Positions 16,899 through 24,719 of a DNA stretch of 44,147 nt are shown piece after piece. Source of the stretch: Burkholderiales bacterium (GTDB lineage Bacteria; Pseudomonadota; Gammaproteobacteria; Burkholderiales; Burkholderiaceae_C); assembly GCA_028868825.1 (NCBI GenBank), contig JAGWTU010000045.1:1-44147 (forward strand). The letters are read 5' to 3'. The notes beneath the pieces are model-generated. The model had not been told where the DNA came from. It saw only the letters and a list, made by a program, of their open reading frames with translations, and did not search any database. Within the stretch, counting starts at the first letter, position 1; every line of letters begins with the position of its first letter. Position numbers and translations under genes: made by a program.

Positions 16899-17699
16899 AT
16901 GAACGAGATCTTCCTGAGCCTGGGCATCCAATCGTGGAAATCGATGCTCGCGATCCTGGTGCTGCCGCCGGTGCCGATGCTGATCCTGGCGCTGGCGGCG
17001 GCGCGGCTGCTGCGCAAACGCTTCCTGCTCGGCTGGTTCCTGCTGCTGCTGGCGCTGGCCGGCATCTGGCTGTCGACCACGCGCGCCGCCGCGCGCGGCC
17101 TGAACCAGTACCTGCTGCATCCGCCGCCGGCGCTGACCCTGGAACAGATCACCGAGTTGAAGCGGGCGCCGCACACGGCCATCGTCGTGCTCGGCGGTGG
17201 CCGCTACGCGTTCGCGCCCGAATACGGCATGTCGAACCTGAAGCCGCGCACCATCGAGCGGCTGCGCTATGGCATCTGGCTCGCACGCCAGACGGCGCTG
17301 CCGCTGGCCTACAGCGGCGGCACCGGCTGGGGGGTCGAGCCGGGTCCGAGCGAGGCCGAGATCGCCGCCCGCATCGCCGAGCACGAGTTCCAGTTCCCGC
17401 TGCGCTGGCAGGAGGCCGAATCGCGCGACACGCGCGAGAACGCCTTCAAGACGGTGGCGCTGCTGCAGCCGCAGGGCATCGACCGCATCGTCGTCGTCAG
17501 CCACGGCTACCACATGCAGCGCGCGATGGCCGATTTCGAGCGCGCGGCCCAGGGCCGCAAGATGCGCTTCGTCGCCGCGCCGCTGGGCATGCAGGACTTC
17601 GGGCCGCTGCGCGGCACCGATTGGCTGCCCTCGCCCTCGGGCATGGAAGCGACCTGGATCGCGGTGCACGAATTCCTGGGCTACTGGTCCGGCGCCTGA
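16899..17699 (+). CDS. YdcF-family (DUF218) envelope protein
   Basis: A 266-residue inner-membrane protein with two N-terminal helices (about 15-37 and 42-59) and a DUF218 domain from about 90. That domain shows AIVVLGGGRYAFAPEYG, LARQTALPLAYSGGTGWG, the conserved ESRDTRENA near 173-181, and IVVVSHGYHMQRAMADFERA. Members such as E. coli SanA, ElyC and YdcF act in envelope integrity, and some bind nucleotides or S-adenosylmethionine; the exact reaction is not settled. The two-helix plus DUF218 layout is closest to ElyC. Convergent with the next gene, 13 bases apart. Confidence 0.85.
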   Translation: MNEIFLSLGIQSWKSMLAILVLPPVPMLILALAAARLLRKRFLLGWFLLLLALAGIWLSTTRAAARGLNQYLLHPPPALTLEQITELKRAPHTAIVVLGGGRYAFAPEYGMSNLKPRTIERLRYGIWLARQTALPLAYSGGTGWGVEPGPSEAEIAARIAEHEFQFPLRWQEAESRDTRENAFKTVALLQPQGIDRIVVVSHGYHMQRAMADFERAAQGRKMRFVAAPLGMQDFGPLRGTDWLPSPSGMEATWIAVHEFLGYWSGA

Positions 17700-17712
17700 C
17701 GCCGCGCGCGCG

Positions 17713-18816
17713 CTATTTGCGCCGCGCCTCGGCCGCCTCGCGCTCGGCCTGCGCCGCCTGGGCGGCCTGCAGCCGCTGGATGCGCCGCGCGTCCTCGGCC
17801 GAATTGCTGCGCCGCAGATCGTCCATCAGCACGGCGTCGACCTTCATGCCCTGCTTGAGCATGCGCTCGCTCAGCCGCAGCCCGGCGGCCGGGTCGCCGC
17901 CGAGCGAGGCGACGACCTCGTTGGCGAACAGATCGGCGCTGCCGACGATGCTGTCGACGGCGATCGCCTGCTCGGCCTGCGCCTCCGCCGCCGTCAGCAC
18001 CATGCCGGCGCCGGGAATCGTCAGCGCCAGGATCTTGCCGACGAGGAAGCCGTTGCTGACGTTGTCGCTCTTGTGGACGGCGTCGATCGCGCCCTGGCTG
18101 GCCTGGAAATAGGTGCCGAAGGCGGCCAGCCAGCGGAACTCGTCGGCATTGCGCGCGGCGATCATCGCGTTGGCGGGGATCTTGGCGCGCTGGTTGCCCT
18201 GGCGCCAGAAGACATCGGGATCCTTGTCGAAGGCGCTGGCGGTGACGCTGCCGGCGCAGCCGCGCTGGGTCTCGACCGTGATCCTGCGCCCGCCCTCGAG
18301 CGTCAGCACCATCGGTTTGCCGGCGGCGGCATCCTCGCGCGCCTGCAGCAGCACGTCCCAGAAGCCCTGGTCGTCGTTGGAGACGACCGAGCCGCGCCGC
18401 ACCAGGTTGGACAGCGAGAAATGGGTCTCGCCGCCGGGCAGCGCGCGGCCGTCGATCGCGGTCACGACATCGTGCAGGTGCAACTCGTCGGGCGCGCTCT
18501 CGTCGGCCCAGACGACGCGCCAATGCTCGTCGAGCCCGGTGACTTCGCGGAACATCTGGCGCTCGGGCGGCGACAGTGCGCGGTGCAGCGAATGGACCGA
18601 GAGCAGCACGAAGGGCTCGACCTCGGTCGTCTTGTCGCACAGCGCCTCGGCACCCCAGGCGACCTGGATCGCGGCGGCGCGGAACTGGATCTCCTGCTCG
18701 ATGCCGGTCTTGTAGAGATCGCGCTCGAAGGCGTGGTCGTCGTCGGCACGCGCGGCGCCGGCCGCGGCGGCGAGGCCGAGGGCGACGAGGCAGGCACGGG
18801 CGATCATGCCCTGCAT
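17713..18816 (-). CDS. Exported protein, PDZ-like, possibly a protease-dead M48 relative
   Basis: A 367-residue protein with a signal peptide (cut near AGAARA-DDD, residue 25) and so periplasmic. Residues about 108-185 look PDZ-like (ELHLHDVVTAIDGRALPGGE, then a strand-rich LTLEGGRRITVETQRG). The following part (200-240 and 285-325) recalls the layout of M48 metallopeptidases of the PDZ-M48 type, but where HExxH is expected it reads DEFRWLAAFGTYFQ, with no His pair, and the downstream ExxxD region reads SADLFANEVVASLGGDPAAG. If the likeness is real, the zinc site is lost. Two Cys (60 and 187) may form a disulfide. The tail is a charged Ala/Glu/Arg helix. The start is ATG 18816; ATG 18807 also keeps the signal. 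Function unknown. Confidence 0.75.
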   Translation of the reverse strand: MQGMIARACLVALGLAAAAGAARADDDHAFERDLYKTGIEQEIQFRAAAIQVAWGAEALCDKTTEVEPFVLLSVHSLHRALSPPERQMFREVTGLDEHWRVVWADESAPDELHLHDVVTAIDGRALPGGETHFSLSNLVRRGSVVSNDDQGFWDVLLQAREDAAAGKPMVLTLEGGRRITVETQRGCAGSVTASAFDKDPDVFWRQGNQRAKIPANAMIAARNADEFRWLAAFGTYFQASQGAIDAVHKSDNVSNGFLVGKILALTIPGAGMVLTAAEAQAEQAIAVDSIVGSADLFANEVVASLGGDPAAGLRLSERMLKQGMKVDAVLMDDLRRSNSAEDARRIQRLQAAQAAQAEREAAEARRK

Positions 18817-18841
18817 TCTGGCCCCCGCCGCCGATCTTCAA

Positions 18842-18854
18842 TCTGACGTTCAGA
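18842..18854. promoter_or_regulatory. Dyad in a divergent promoter region
   Basis: TCTGA-CGT-TCAGA is a perfect 5-bp inverted repeat in the 97-base region between the exported protein and the divergent HDOD gene. A related ACGTCAGAC occurs about 30 bases on. It could be an operator; no known regulator matches that I recognise. Confidence 0.25.
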
Positions 18855-18913
18855 CGGGGCTTGCGCGGTCGATATCACGTCAGACCCAGACCTACGCTCA
18901 GGAGCAGCACCGG

Positions 18914-19792
18914 ATGACAGCCCTCACGCCCACCGCGGCAGCCGAACGCGAACTCGCCGACCCCGGGGCCGACGCGCTGGTGCGGGATCTCGGCGTGCCG
19001 CCGCGCCCTCAGGTCCTGGTCGACTTCCAGCGCGAGATGGCGCGCGACGATCCCGACTTCAACCGCATCGCCCGCATCGTCGCCAGCGACGTGGCGCTGA
19101 CCGCCGCCGTGCTGCGTGTGGCCAATTCGCCGGCCTACGGGCTGGCGCGGCGCGCCGAGACGCTGGGCCAGGCGCTCAATATGCTCGGGCTCAAGCAGAT
19201 CGGCGTGATGGTCTCGGGGCTGGTGCTGCGCAAGGCACTGCGCACCGACGGGCCGCAGCTGACGCGGTTCTGGGACGTCTCGTCCAAGCGCTCCTGGGCC
19301 TTGTCGGCGCTGGCGCGCGGGCTGCGCGGCGTCGACATCGACATCGCGCAGACCTACGGCCTGTTCTGCGACGTCGGCATCCCGCTGCTGATGCAGCGCT
19401 TCGCGAACTACGGCGCCACGCTGCAGCGCTGCAATACCGAGCCGCGGCTCTCCTTCACCGAGGTCGAGCAGGCGGAGCACCACACCGACCACGCGCTCAT
19501 CGGCGCGCTGATGGCGCGCACCTGGGGCGTCTCGCAGACCGTGTGCCTGGCGATCCGCCTGCACCACGACTATGCGGTGTTCCGCGAAATGAAGCTGCCC
19601 GAGACGGTGGCGCGGCTGATCGCGATGGGACTGATCGCCGAACGGGCGATCCAGACCTTCGCCGGCATGAACACCAGCACCGAATGGGACAAGGGCGGCG
19701 AAGCCGCGCTCGGCGCGCTGATGCTCGCCGACAGCGACGTCGAGGACTGGATCGAACGCCTGCTCGAGGGCTTCGCGGCCGGCGCGGCCTGA
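18914..19792 (+). CDS. HDOD-domain protein
   Basis: A 292-residue soluble protein that is essentially one HDOD domain, an HD-superfamily relative usually without the metal-binding His-Asp pair and found in signalling and regulatory proteins. Typical segments are LVRDLGVPPRPQVLVDFQRE, IARIVASDVALTAAVLRVANSPAYG, the long QALNMLGLKQIGVMVSGLVLRKA helix, and LFCDVGIPLLMQRF where an HD enzyme would have its HD pair. HHTDHALIGALMARTWGV lies in the second half. I start at ATG 18914, with AGGAG about 10 bases before; an upstream open frame lacks domain character. It carries no GGDEF, EAL or receiver domain, so its input and output are not visible. It is convergent with purL. Confidence 0.87.
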   Translation: MTALTPTAAAERELADPGADALVRDLGVPPRPQVLVDFQREMARDDPDFNRIARIVASDVALTAAVLRVANSPAYGLARRAETLGQALNMLGLKQIGVMVSGLVLRKALRTDGPQLTRFWDVSSKRSWALSALARGLRGVDIDIAQTYGLFCDVGIPLLMQRFANYGATLQRCNTEPRLSFTEVEQAEHHTDHALIGALMARTWGVSQTVCLAIRLHHDYAVFREMKLPETVARLIAMGLIAERAIQTFAGMNTSTEWDKGGEAALGALMLADSDVEDWIERLLEGFAAGAA

Positions 19793-19814
19793 GAGCCACC
19801 GGCCCTCCCGCCTG

Positions 19815-22800
19815 CTACGCGAACCAGCGCCGGGCGTTCTCGAACATCCGCATCCAGGGGCTCATGCCTTCGGGTCCCGCGGCGCTCCAGCTCATCTGCA
19901 CGTTGCGCAAGACGCGCTCGGGGTGCGGCATCAGCGCCGTGTAGCGACCGTCGGCCGTCGTCACGCCGGTGAGGCCGCCGGGGCTGCCGTTCGGATTCGC
20001 CGGGTAGGCCTCGGTCGCCCGGCCGCGGTGGTCGACGAAGCGCAGCGCGCGCTGCACGGCCTGCGCGTCGCCGCGCTGCGAGAAGTCGGCGTAGCCCTCG
20101 CCATGCGCGACGGCGATCGGGATGCGACTGCCGGCCATGCCGGCGAAGAAGGCGCTGGGGCTGGCCAGCACCTCGACGAGCGAGAGCCGGGCCTCGAACT
20201 GCTGGCTGCGGTTGCGCGTGAACTTGGGCCAGGCCTGCGCGCCCGGGATCAGAGGCGCGAGCGCCGCCATCATCTGGCAGCCGTTGCAGACGCCCAGCGC
20301 CAGCGTGTCGGCGCGGTTGAAGAAGGCGGCGAACTGCTCGGCCAGCGCCGGATTGAAGAGGATCGAGCGCGCCCAGCCTTCGCCGGCGCCCAAGGTATCG
20401 CCGTAGCTGAAGCCGCCGCAGGCGACGAAGGCCTGGAAGTCGCCCAGCCGCGCGCCGCCGGTCTGCAGATCGGTCATGTGGACATCGCAGGTCTCGAAGC
20501 CGGCGCGATCCATCGCGTAGCTCATCTCGAGGTGCGAGTTGACGCCCTGCTCGCGCAGGATCGCCACGCGCGGTCGCGCGAGGTTCAGCGCCGGCGCCGG
20601 CAGCGGCACGAACGTCAGGTGACAGTGCAGACCGGGATCGTCGGCGGCGCCGACGGCGGCATGCTCGGCATCGGCGCAGGCCGGGTTGTCGCGCAGCCGC
20701 GCAATGCGCCAGCTGACCTCGTCCCAGGTCTGCTGCAGCGACGCCAGCGGCGCGCCGTAGCGGCATTGCGCGTCGCGCCAGACCTCGACGCGGCCGCGCT
20801 CGTTGGTCTTGCCGACGACATGGACCTCGCGCGACAAACCCTGACCGCGCAGCGCGGCGATGGCCTCGTCGCGGCGCGCCGTCTCGACCTGGAGGACGAC
20901 GCCGAGTTCCTCGTTGAACAGCGCCTTCAGCGTGAGCTCGTTGCGGCGCTCGCCGACCTGGGTCGCCCAGTTCTTGGTGTCGCCATGGTCGGCACGGCTG
21001 TCGGCGATGCCGTCGCCCTCGGTGACGAGGATGTCGACGTTCAGGCTCACCCCGACCTGGCCGGCGAAGGCCATCTCGCAGGCCGCGGCCCAGAGGCCGC
21101 CGTCGCTGCGGTCGTGATAGGCGAGGATCAATCCGCGCCGGCGCAGCTCGTTGACCGCCGAGACGAGCGCCTTCAGCGACTGCGCATCGTCGAGGTCGGG
21201 CACCTCGTCGCCGAAGCGGCCGAGCACCTGGGCCAGCATCGAGCCGCCCATGCGCATGCGACCGGCGCCGAGGTCGACCAGCAGCAGCGTCGTGTCGCCG
21301 CGCTGCAGTTGCGGCGTCAGCGTGCCGCGCACGTCGGCCAGCGTCGCGAACGCGGTGACGATCAGCGACACCGGTGCGGTGACCTGGCGCGGCGTGCCGT
21401 CGGCGGCGTTCCAGCGCGTGCGCATCGACAGCGAATCCTTGCCCACCGGGATGCCGATACCCAGCGCCGGGCACAGCTCGAGCCCGACGGCGCGCACCGT
21501 GTCGTACAGCGCCGCGTCCTCGCCCGGCTCGCCGCAGGCGGCCATCCAGTTCGCGCTGAGCTTGACGCGGTCGAGCTCGATCGGCGCCGCCAGCAGGTTC
21601 GTGATCGCCTCGCCCACCGCCATGCGCCCCGACGCCGGCGCGTTCAGCGCCGCCAGCGGCGTGCGCTCGCCCATCGCCATCGCCTCGCCGCGGAAGCCGA
21701 CGTAATCGGCCAGCGTCACGGCGCAATCGGCCACCGGCACCTGCCAGGGTCCGACCATCGGGTCGCGGTGGCTGAGACCGCCGACGGTGCGGTCGCCGAT
21801 CGTGATCAGGAAACGCTTGCTCGCCACCGTCGGGTGGCGCAGCACAGCCAGCGCGACACCCTCGAGGTCGATGCCGGTGAGGTCGAGCGCCGGCTCGCTG
21901 CGCGCGACGCGCTGGACGTCGCGGCGCATCTTCGGCGGCTTGCCGAGCAGCACCGACATCGGCATGTCGATGACGCGCTCGCTCCCGTCCTCGACGACGA
22001 GCTCGGCTTCATCGGTGGCGACGCCGACGACGGCGCAGGGGCAGCGCTCGCGCGCGCACATCTGCTCGAACAGCGGCATCAGCGCCGGATCGACGGCCAG
22101 GACATAGCGCTCCTGGCTCTCGTTGCACCAGATCTCCTTGGGCGCGAGGCCGCTTTCCTCGAGCGGCACGCGGCGCAGGTCGAAGCGGGCACCGCGGCCG
22201 GCGCCGTCGACGAGTTCGGGGAAGGCATTGCTGATGCCGCCGGCGCCGACATCGTGGATCGCCAGCACCGGATTCGTCGCGCCCAGCGCCCAGCAATGGT
22301 TGATGACCTCCTGGGCGCGGCGCTGGATCTCGGGGTTGCCGCGCTGCACCGAATCGAAATCGAGCGCGGCGCTGTTGCTGCCCGCGGCCATCGAGCTCGC
22401 CGCGCCGCCGCCCATGCCGATGCGCATGCCCGGGCCGCCGAGCTGCACGAGCAGCGTGCCGGCGCCGAAGGGCAGCTTCTTGACCTGGCCGGCGCTGATC
22501 TGGCCGATGCCGCCGGCGATCATGATCGGCTTGTGATAGCCACGCCGCACGCCGGCGACGTCCTGCTCGTAGACGCGGAAGTAACCGCCCAGGTTGGGGC
22601 GGCCGAATTCGTTGTTGAAAGCGGCGCCGCCGAGCGGGCCGTCGATCATGATCTGCAAGGCGCTGGCGATATGCCCTGGCCTGCCGACATCGTCGCGCTC
22701 CCAGGGCTCGTCGGTGCCCGGCAGGTGCAGGTTGCCGACCGAGAAGCCCGTGACGCCGGCCTTGGGCCGCGCGCCGCGACCGGTCGCACCCTCGTCACGG

Positions 22801-23789
22801 ATCTCGCCGCCGGCACCGGTGCTGGCGCCCGGGAACGGCGAGATGGCCGTCGGGTGGTTGTGCGTCTCGACCTTCATCAGCACATGCGCGGTCTCGTCGC
22901 GCGCGCCGTAGGTCGGCGCGTTGCGGAAGCCCTGCGGCAGCCAGCGCTGCACCGGCCCGCCCTCCATCACCGCCGCGTTGTCGTCGTAGGCGACGACGCT
23001 GTAGCGGCCGTTCACGGCCTCGGTGTGGCGGATCATCGCGAACATCGACTGCGCCTGTTCGACGCCGTCGACGACGAAGGTGGCGTTGAAGATCTTGTGC
23101 CGGCAATGCTCGCTGTTGGCCTGCGCGAACATCATCAGCTCGACATCGCTGGGGTTGCGCTGCAGCCGCGTGAAGGCGTCGACGAGGTAGTCGATCTCGT
23201 CGTCGGAGAGCGCGAGGCCGAACTCGGCATTCGCCTCGACGAGCGCGGCGCGCCCACGGCCGAGCATGTCGACATGGGCCAGCGGCGCCGCCGGCTGAAC
23301 GTCGAACAACTGCGCCGCCGCGTCTCGCTGCCAGGCCACGGCCTCGGTCATGCGGTCGTGCAGGCAGGGCGCGATGGCGGCGCGTTCGACGTCGGTGAGC
23401 GGCTTGGCGGCGCGGAACAGCCCGGATTCGAGCGTCAGCCGGTACTCGGTGACGCGCTCGATGCGGTGGACGACGAGGCCGCAGTTGCGCGCGATGTCGC
23501 TGGCCTTGCTCGCCCATGGCGAAACCGTGCCCGGGCGCGGCATGACGACGACGAGTTCGCCGTCGGCGCCGCCGCGACAGTCGTCGCCGTAGCGCAGCAG
23601 CGCCTCGATCTTGTCGATCTGGTCGCGACCGGGCGGCACATCGAAGGCGGCCCAATGCACATGGCGCGCGGCGACCGCCGTCACGCGCGGGCAGGCCTGG
23701 CGCAGTTGCGCGAGCAGCGCCTGGGCGCGAAAGGCGGGGAGTGCGTCGCCGCCCTCGAAGTGCATCAGATGTTGGGGCTGGGCGGTCAT
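19815..23789 (-). CDS. purL: Phosphoribosylformylglycinamidine synthase, single-chain
   Basis: Catalyses step four of purine synthesis: FGAR + glutamine + ATP to FGAM. The 1324 residues are the large proteobacterial form that fuses the PurS-like N-domain, the linker, two AIR-synthase-type ATPase halves and a C-terminal glutaminase. The first half shows AQANSEHCRHKIFNATF, VETHNHPTAISPFPGASTGAGGEIRDE and GGIGQISAGQVKK. The glutaminase (about 1060-1324) has the nucleophile Cys1168 in GVCNGCQMM and its His partner in MPHPERVLRN. The start is ATG 23787-23789. A long open frame on the opposite strand is a codon-bias shadow. It is divergent from map across 71 bases. Confidence 0.97.
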   Translation of the reverse strand: MTAQPQHLMHFEGGDALPAFRAQALLAQLRQACPRVTAVAARHVHWAAFDVPPGRDQIDKIEALLRYGDDCRGGADGELVVVMPRPGTVSPWASKASDIARNCGLVVHRIERVTEYRLTLESGLFRAAKPLTDVERAAIAPCLHDRMTEAVAWQRDAAAQLFDVQPAAPLAHVDMLGRGRAALVEANAEFGLALSDDEIDYLVDAFTRLQRNPSDVELMMFAQANSEHCRHKIFNATFVVDGVEQAQSMFAMIRHTEAVNGRYSVVAYDDNAAVMEGGPVQRWLPQGFRNAPTYGARDETAHVLMKVETHNHPTAISPFPGASTGAGGEIRDEGATGRGARPKAGVTGFSVGNLHLPGTDEPWERDDVGRPGHIASALQIMIDGPLGGAAFNNEFGRPNLGGYFRVYEQDVAGVRRGYHKPIMIAGGIGQISAGQVKKLPFGAGTLLVQLGGPGMRIGMGGGAASSMAAGSNSAALDFDSVQRGNPEIQRRAQEVINHCWALGATNPVLAIHDVGAGGISNAFPELVDGAGRGARFDLRRVPLEESGLAPKEIWCNESQERYVLAVDPALMPLFEQMCARERCPCAVVGVATDEAELVVEDGSERVIDMPMSVLLGKPPKMRRDVQRVARSEPALDLTGIDLEGVALAVLRHPTVASKRFLITIGDRTVGGLSHRDPMVGPWQVPVADCAVTLADYVGFRGEAMAMGERTPLAALNAPASGRMAVGEAITNLLAAPIELDRVKLSANWMAACGEPGEDAALYDTVRAVGLELCPALGIGIPVGKDSLSMRTRWNAADGTPRQVTAPVSLIVTAFATLADVRGTLTPQLQRGDTTLLLVDLGAGRMRMGGSMLAQVLGRFGDEVPDLDDAQSLKALVSAVNELRRRGLILAYHDRSDGGLWAAACEMAFAGQVGVSLNVDILVTEGDGIADSRADHGDTKNWATQVGERRNELTLKALFNEELGVVLQVETARRDEAIAALRGQGLSREVHVVGKTNERGRVEVWRDAQCRYGAPLASLQQTWDEVSWRIARLRDNPACADAEHAAVGAADDPGLHCHLTFVPLPAPALNLARPRVAILREQGVNSHLEMSYAMDRAGFETCDVHMTDLQTGGARLGDFQAFVACGGFSYGDTLGAGEGWARSILFNPALAEQFAAFFNRADTLALGVCNGCQMMAALAPLIPGAQAWPKFTRNRSQQFEARLSLVEVLASPSAFFAGMAGSRIPIAVAHGEGYADFSQRGDAQAVQRALRFVDHRGRATEAYPANPNGSPGGLTGVTTADGRYTALMPHPERVLRNVQMSWSAAGPEGMSPWMRMFENARRWFA

Positions 23790-23860
23790 GGGGGCGCGCG
23801 GCGGGCCGGCGAGGTGTCGGCAAAAAGACGATTTTAGGGTCGCGGTGGGATAATCCGGCG
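23790..23860. promoter_or_regulatory. Divergent purL / map promoter region
   Basis: For purL (minus strand), TAAAAT at 23831-23836 is a good -10 candidate about 42 bases before the start. For map (plus strand), GATAAT at 23849-23854 puts +1 exactly on the A of the map ATG at 23861, which predicts a leaderless map mRNA. No convincing -35 boxes are visible for either. Confidence 0.45.
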
Positions 23861-24718
23861 ATGGCTATTCCGATCAAGACCGGTGCCGAGATCGAGGGCA
23901 TGCGCCTCGCCGGCCGACTCGCCTCCGAAGTGCTGGACATGCTGACGCCGCATATGCGCGCCGGCGTCACCACGAAGGAGATCGACCGCCTCGCCCACGA
24001 CTACATGGTCGACGTGCAGGGCGGCATCCCGGCGACGCTGGGCTACCAGCCGCCGGGCTACCCGGCCTACCCGGCCTCGCTGTGCTCGTCGCTCAACGAC
24101 GTCGTCTGCCACGGCATCCCCGACGAGCGTCCGCTCAAGGACGGCGACATCGTCAACATCGACGTCACCGTCATCAAGGACGGCTGGCATGGCGACAACA
24201 GCCGCATGTACGTCATCGGCAACGCCAGCATCGCCGCGCGCCGGCTCTGCCAGGTGACGTTCGAGGCGATGTGGAAGGGCATCGTCAAGGTGCGCCCCGG
24301 CGTGCGCCTGGGCGACATCGGCCATGCGATCCAGACCTACGCCGAACATGCCGGCTACACGGTGGTGCGCGAGTTCTGCGGCCATGGCGTCGGCGCCCGC
24401 TTCCACGAGGAGCCGCAGGTGCTGCATTACGGCCGCCCGGGCACGCTCGAGGAACTCGTGCCGGGGATGATCTTCACGATCGAGCCGATGATCAACGCCG
24501 GCAAGCGCGACATCAAGGAAGACCGCCGCGGCAACCGCCCCTACGACGGCTGGACCATCGTCACGCGCGACCGTTCGCTGTCGGCGCAATGGGAGCATTC
24601 GGTGCTCGTCACCGAGACCGGCTACGAGGTGCTGACGGTGTCGGCCGGCAGCCCGCCGGCGCCCGCGTTCGCGACCGCCGGCTACGGCACGGCGCCGGCG
24701 CTGGCCGCAGCGAACTGA
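23861..24718 (+). CDS. map: Methionine aminopeptidase, type I
   Basis: Removes the initiator methionine from new proteins; cytosolic, needs two divalent metal ions. The 285 residues show the pita-bread fold: CSSLNDVVCHGIPDERPLKDGDIVNIDVTV with the first metal Asp, DGWHGDNSRM with the second, REFCGHGVGARFHEEPQV with the metal His, then MIFTIEPMIN and AQWEHSVLVTETG with the metal glutamates. The Ala/Pro-rich tail of about 25 residues is longer than in E. coli. The start codon lies 7 bases after a -10-like box with no room for a ribosome site, consistent with leaderless translation. glnD follows after 1 base. Confidence 0.96.
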   Translation: MAIPIKTGAEIEGMRLAGRLASEVLDMLTPHMRAGVTTKEIDRLAHDYMVDVQGGIPATLGYQPPGYPAYPASLCSSLNDVVCHGIPDERPLKDGDIVNIDVTVIKDGWHGDNSRMYVIGNASIAARRLCQVTFEAMWKGIVKVRPGVRLGDIGHAIQTYAEHAGYTVVREFCGHGVGARFHEEPQVLHYGRPGTLEELVPGMIFTIEPMINAGKRDIKEDRRGNRPYDGWTIVTRDRSLSAQWEHSVLVTETGYEVLTVSAGSPPAPAFATAGYGTAPALAAAN

Positions 24719-24719
24719 A

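Noticed and set aside
19923..23837. A 1304-codon open frame on the plus strand opposite purL
   Set aside because: The composition is Arg/Ala/His-rich without any domain, and it mirrors purL codons. High GC opens antisense frames; purL itself is full length with all motifs.
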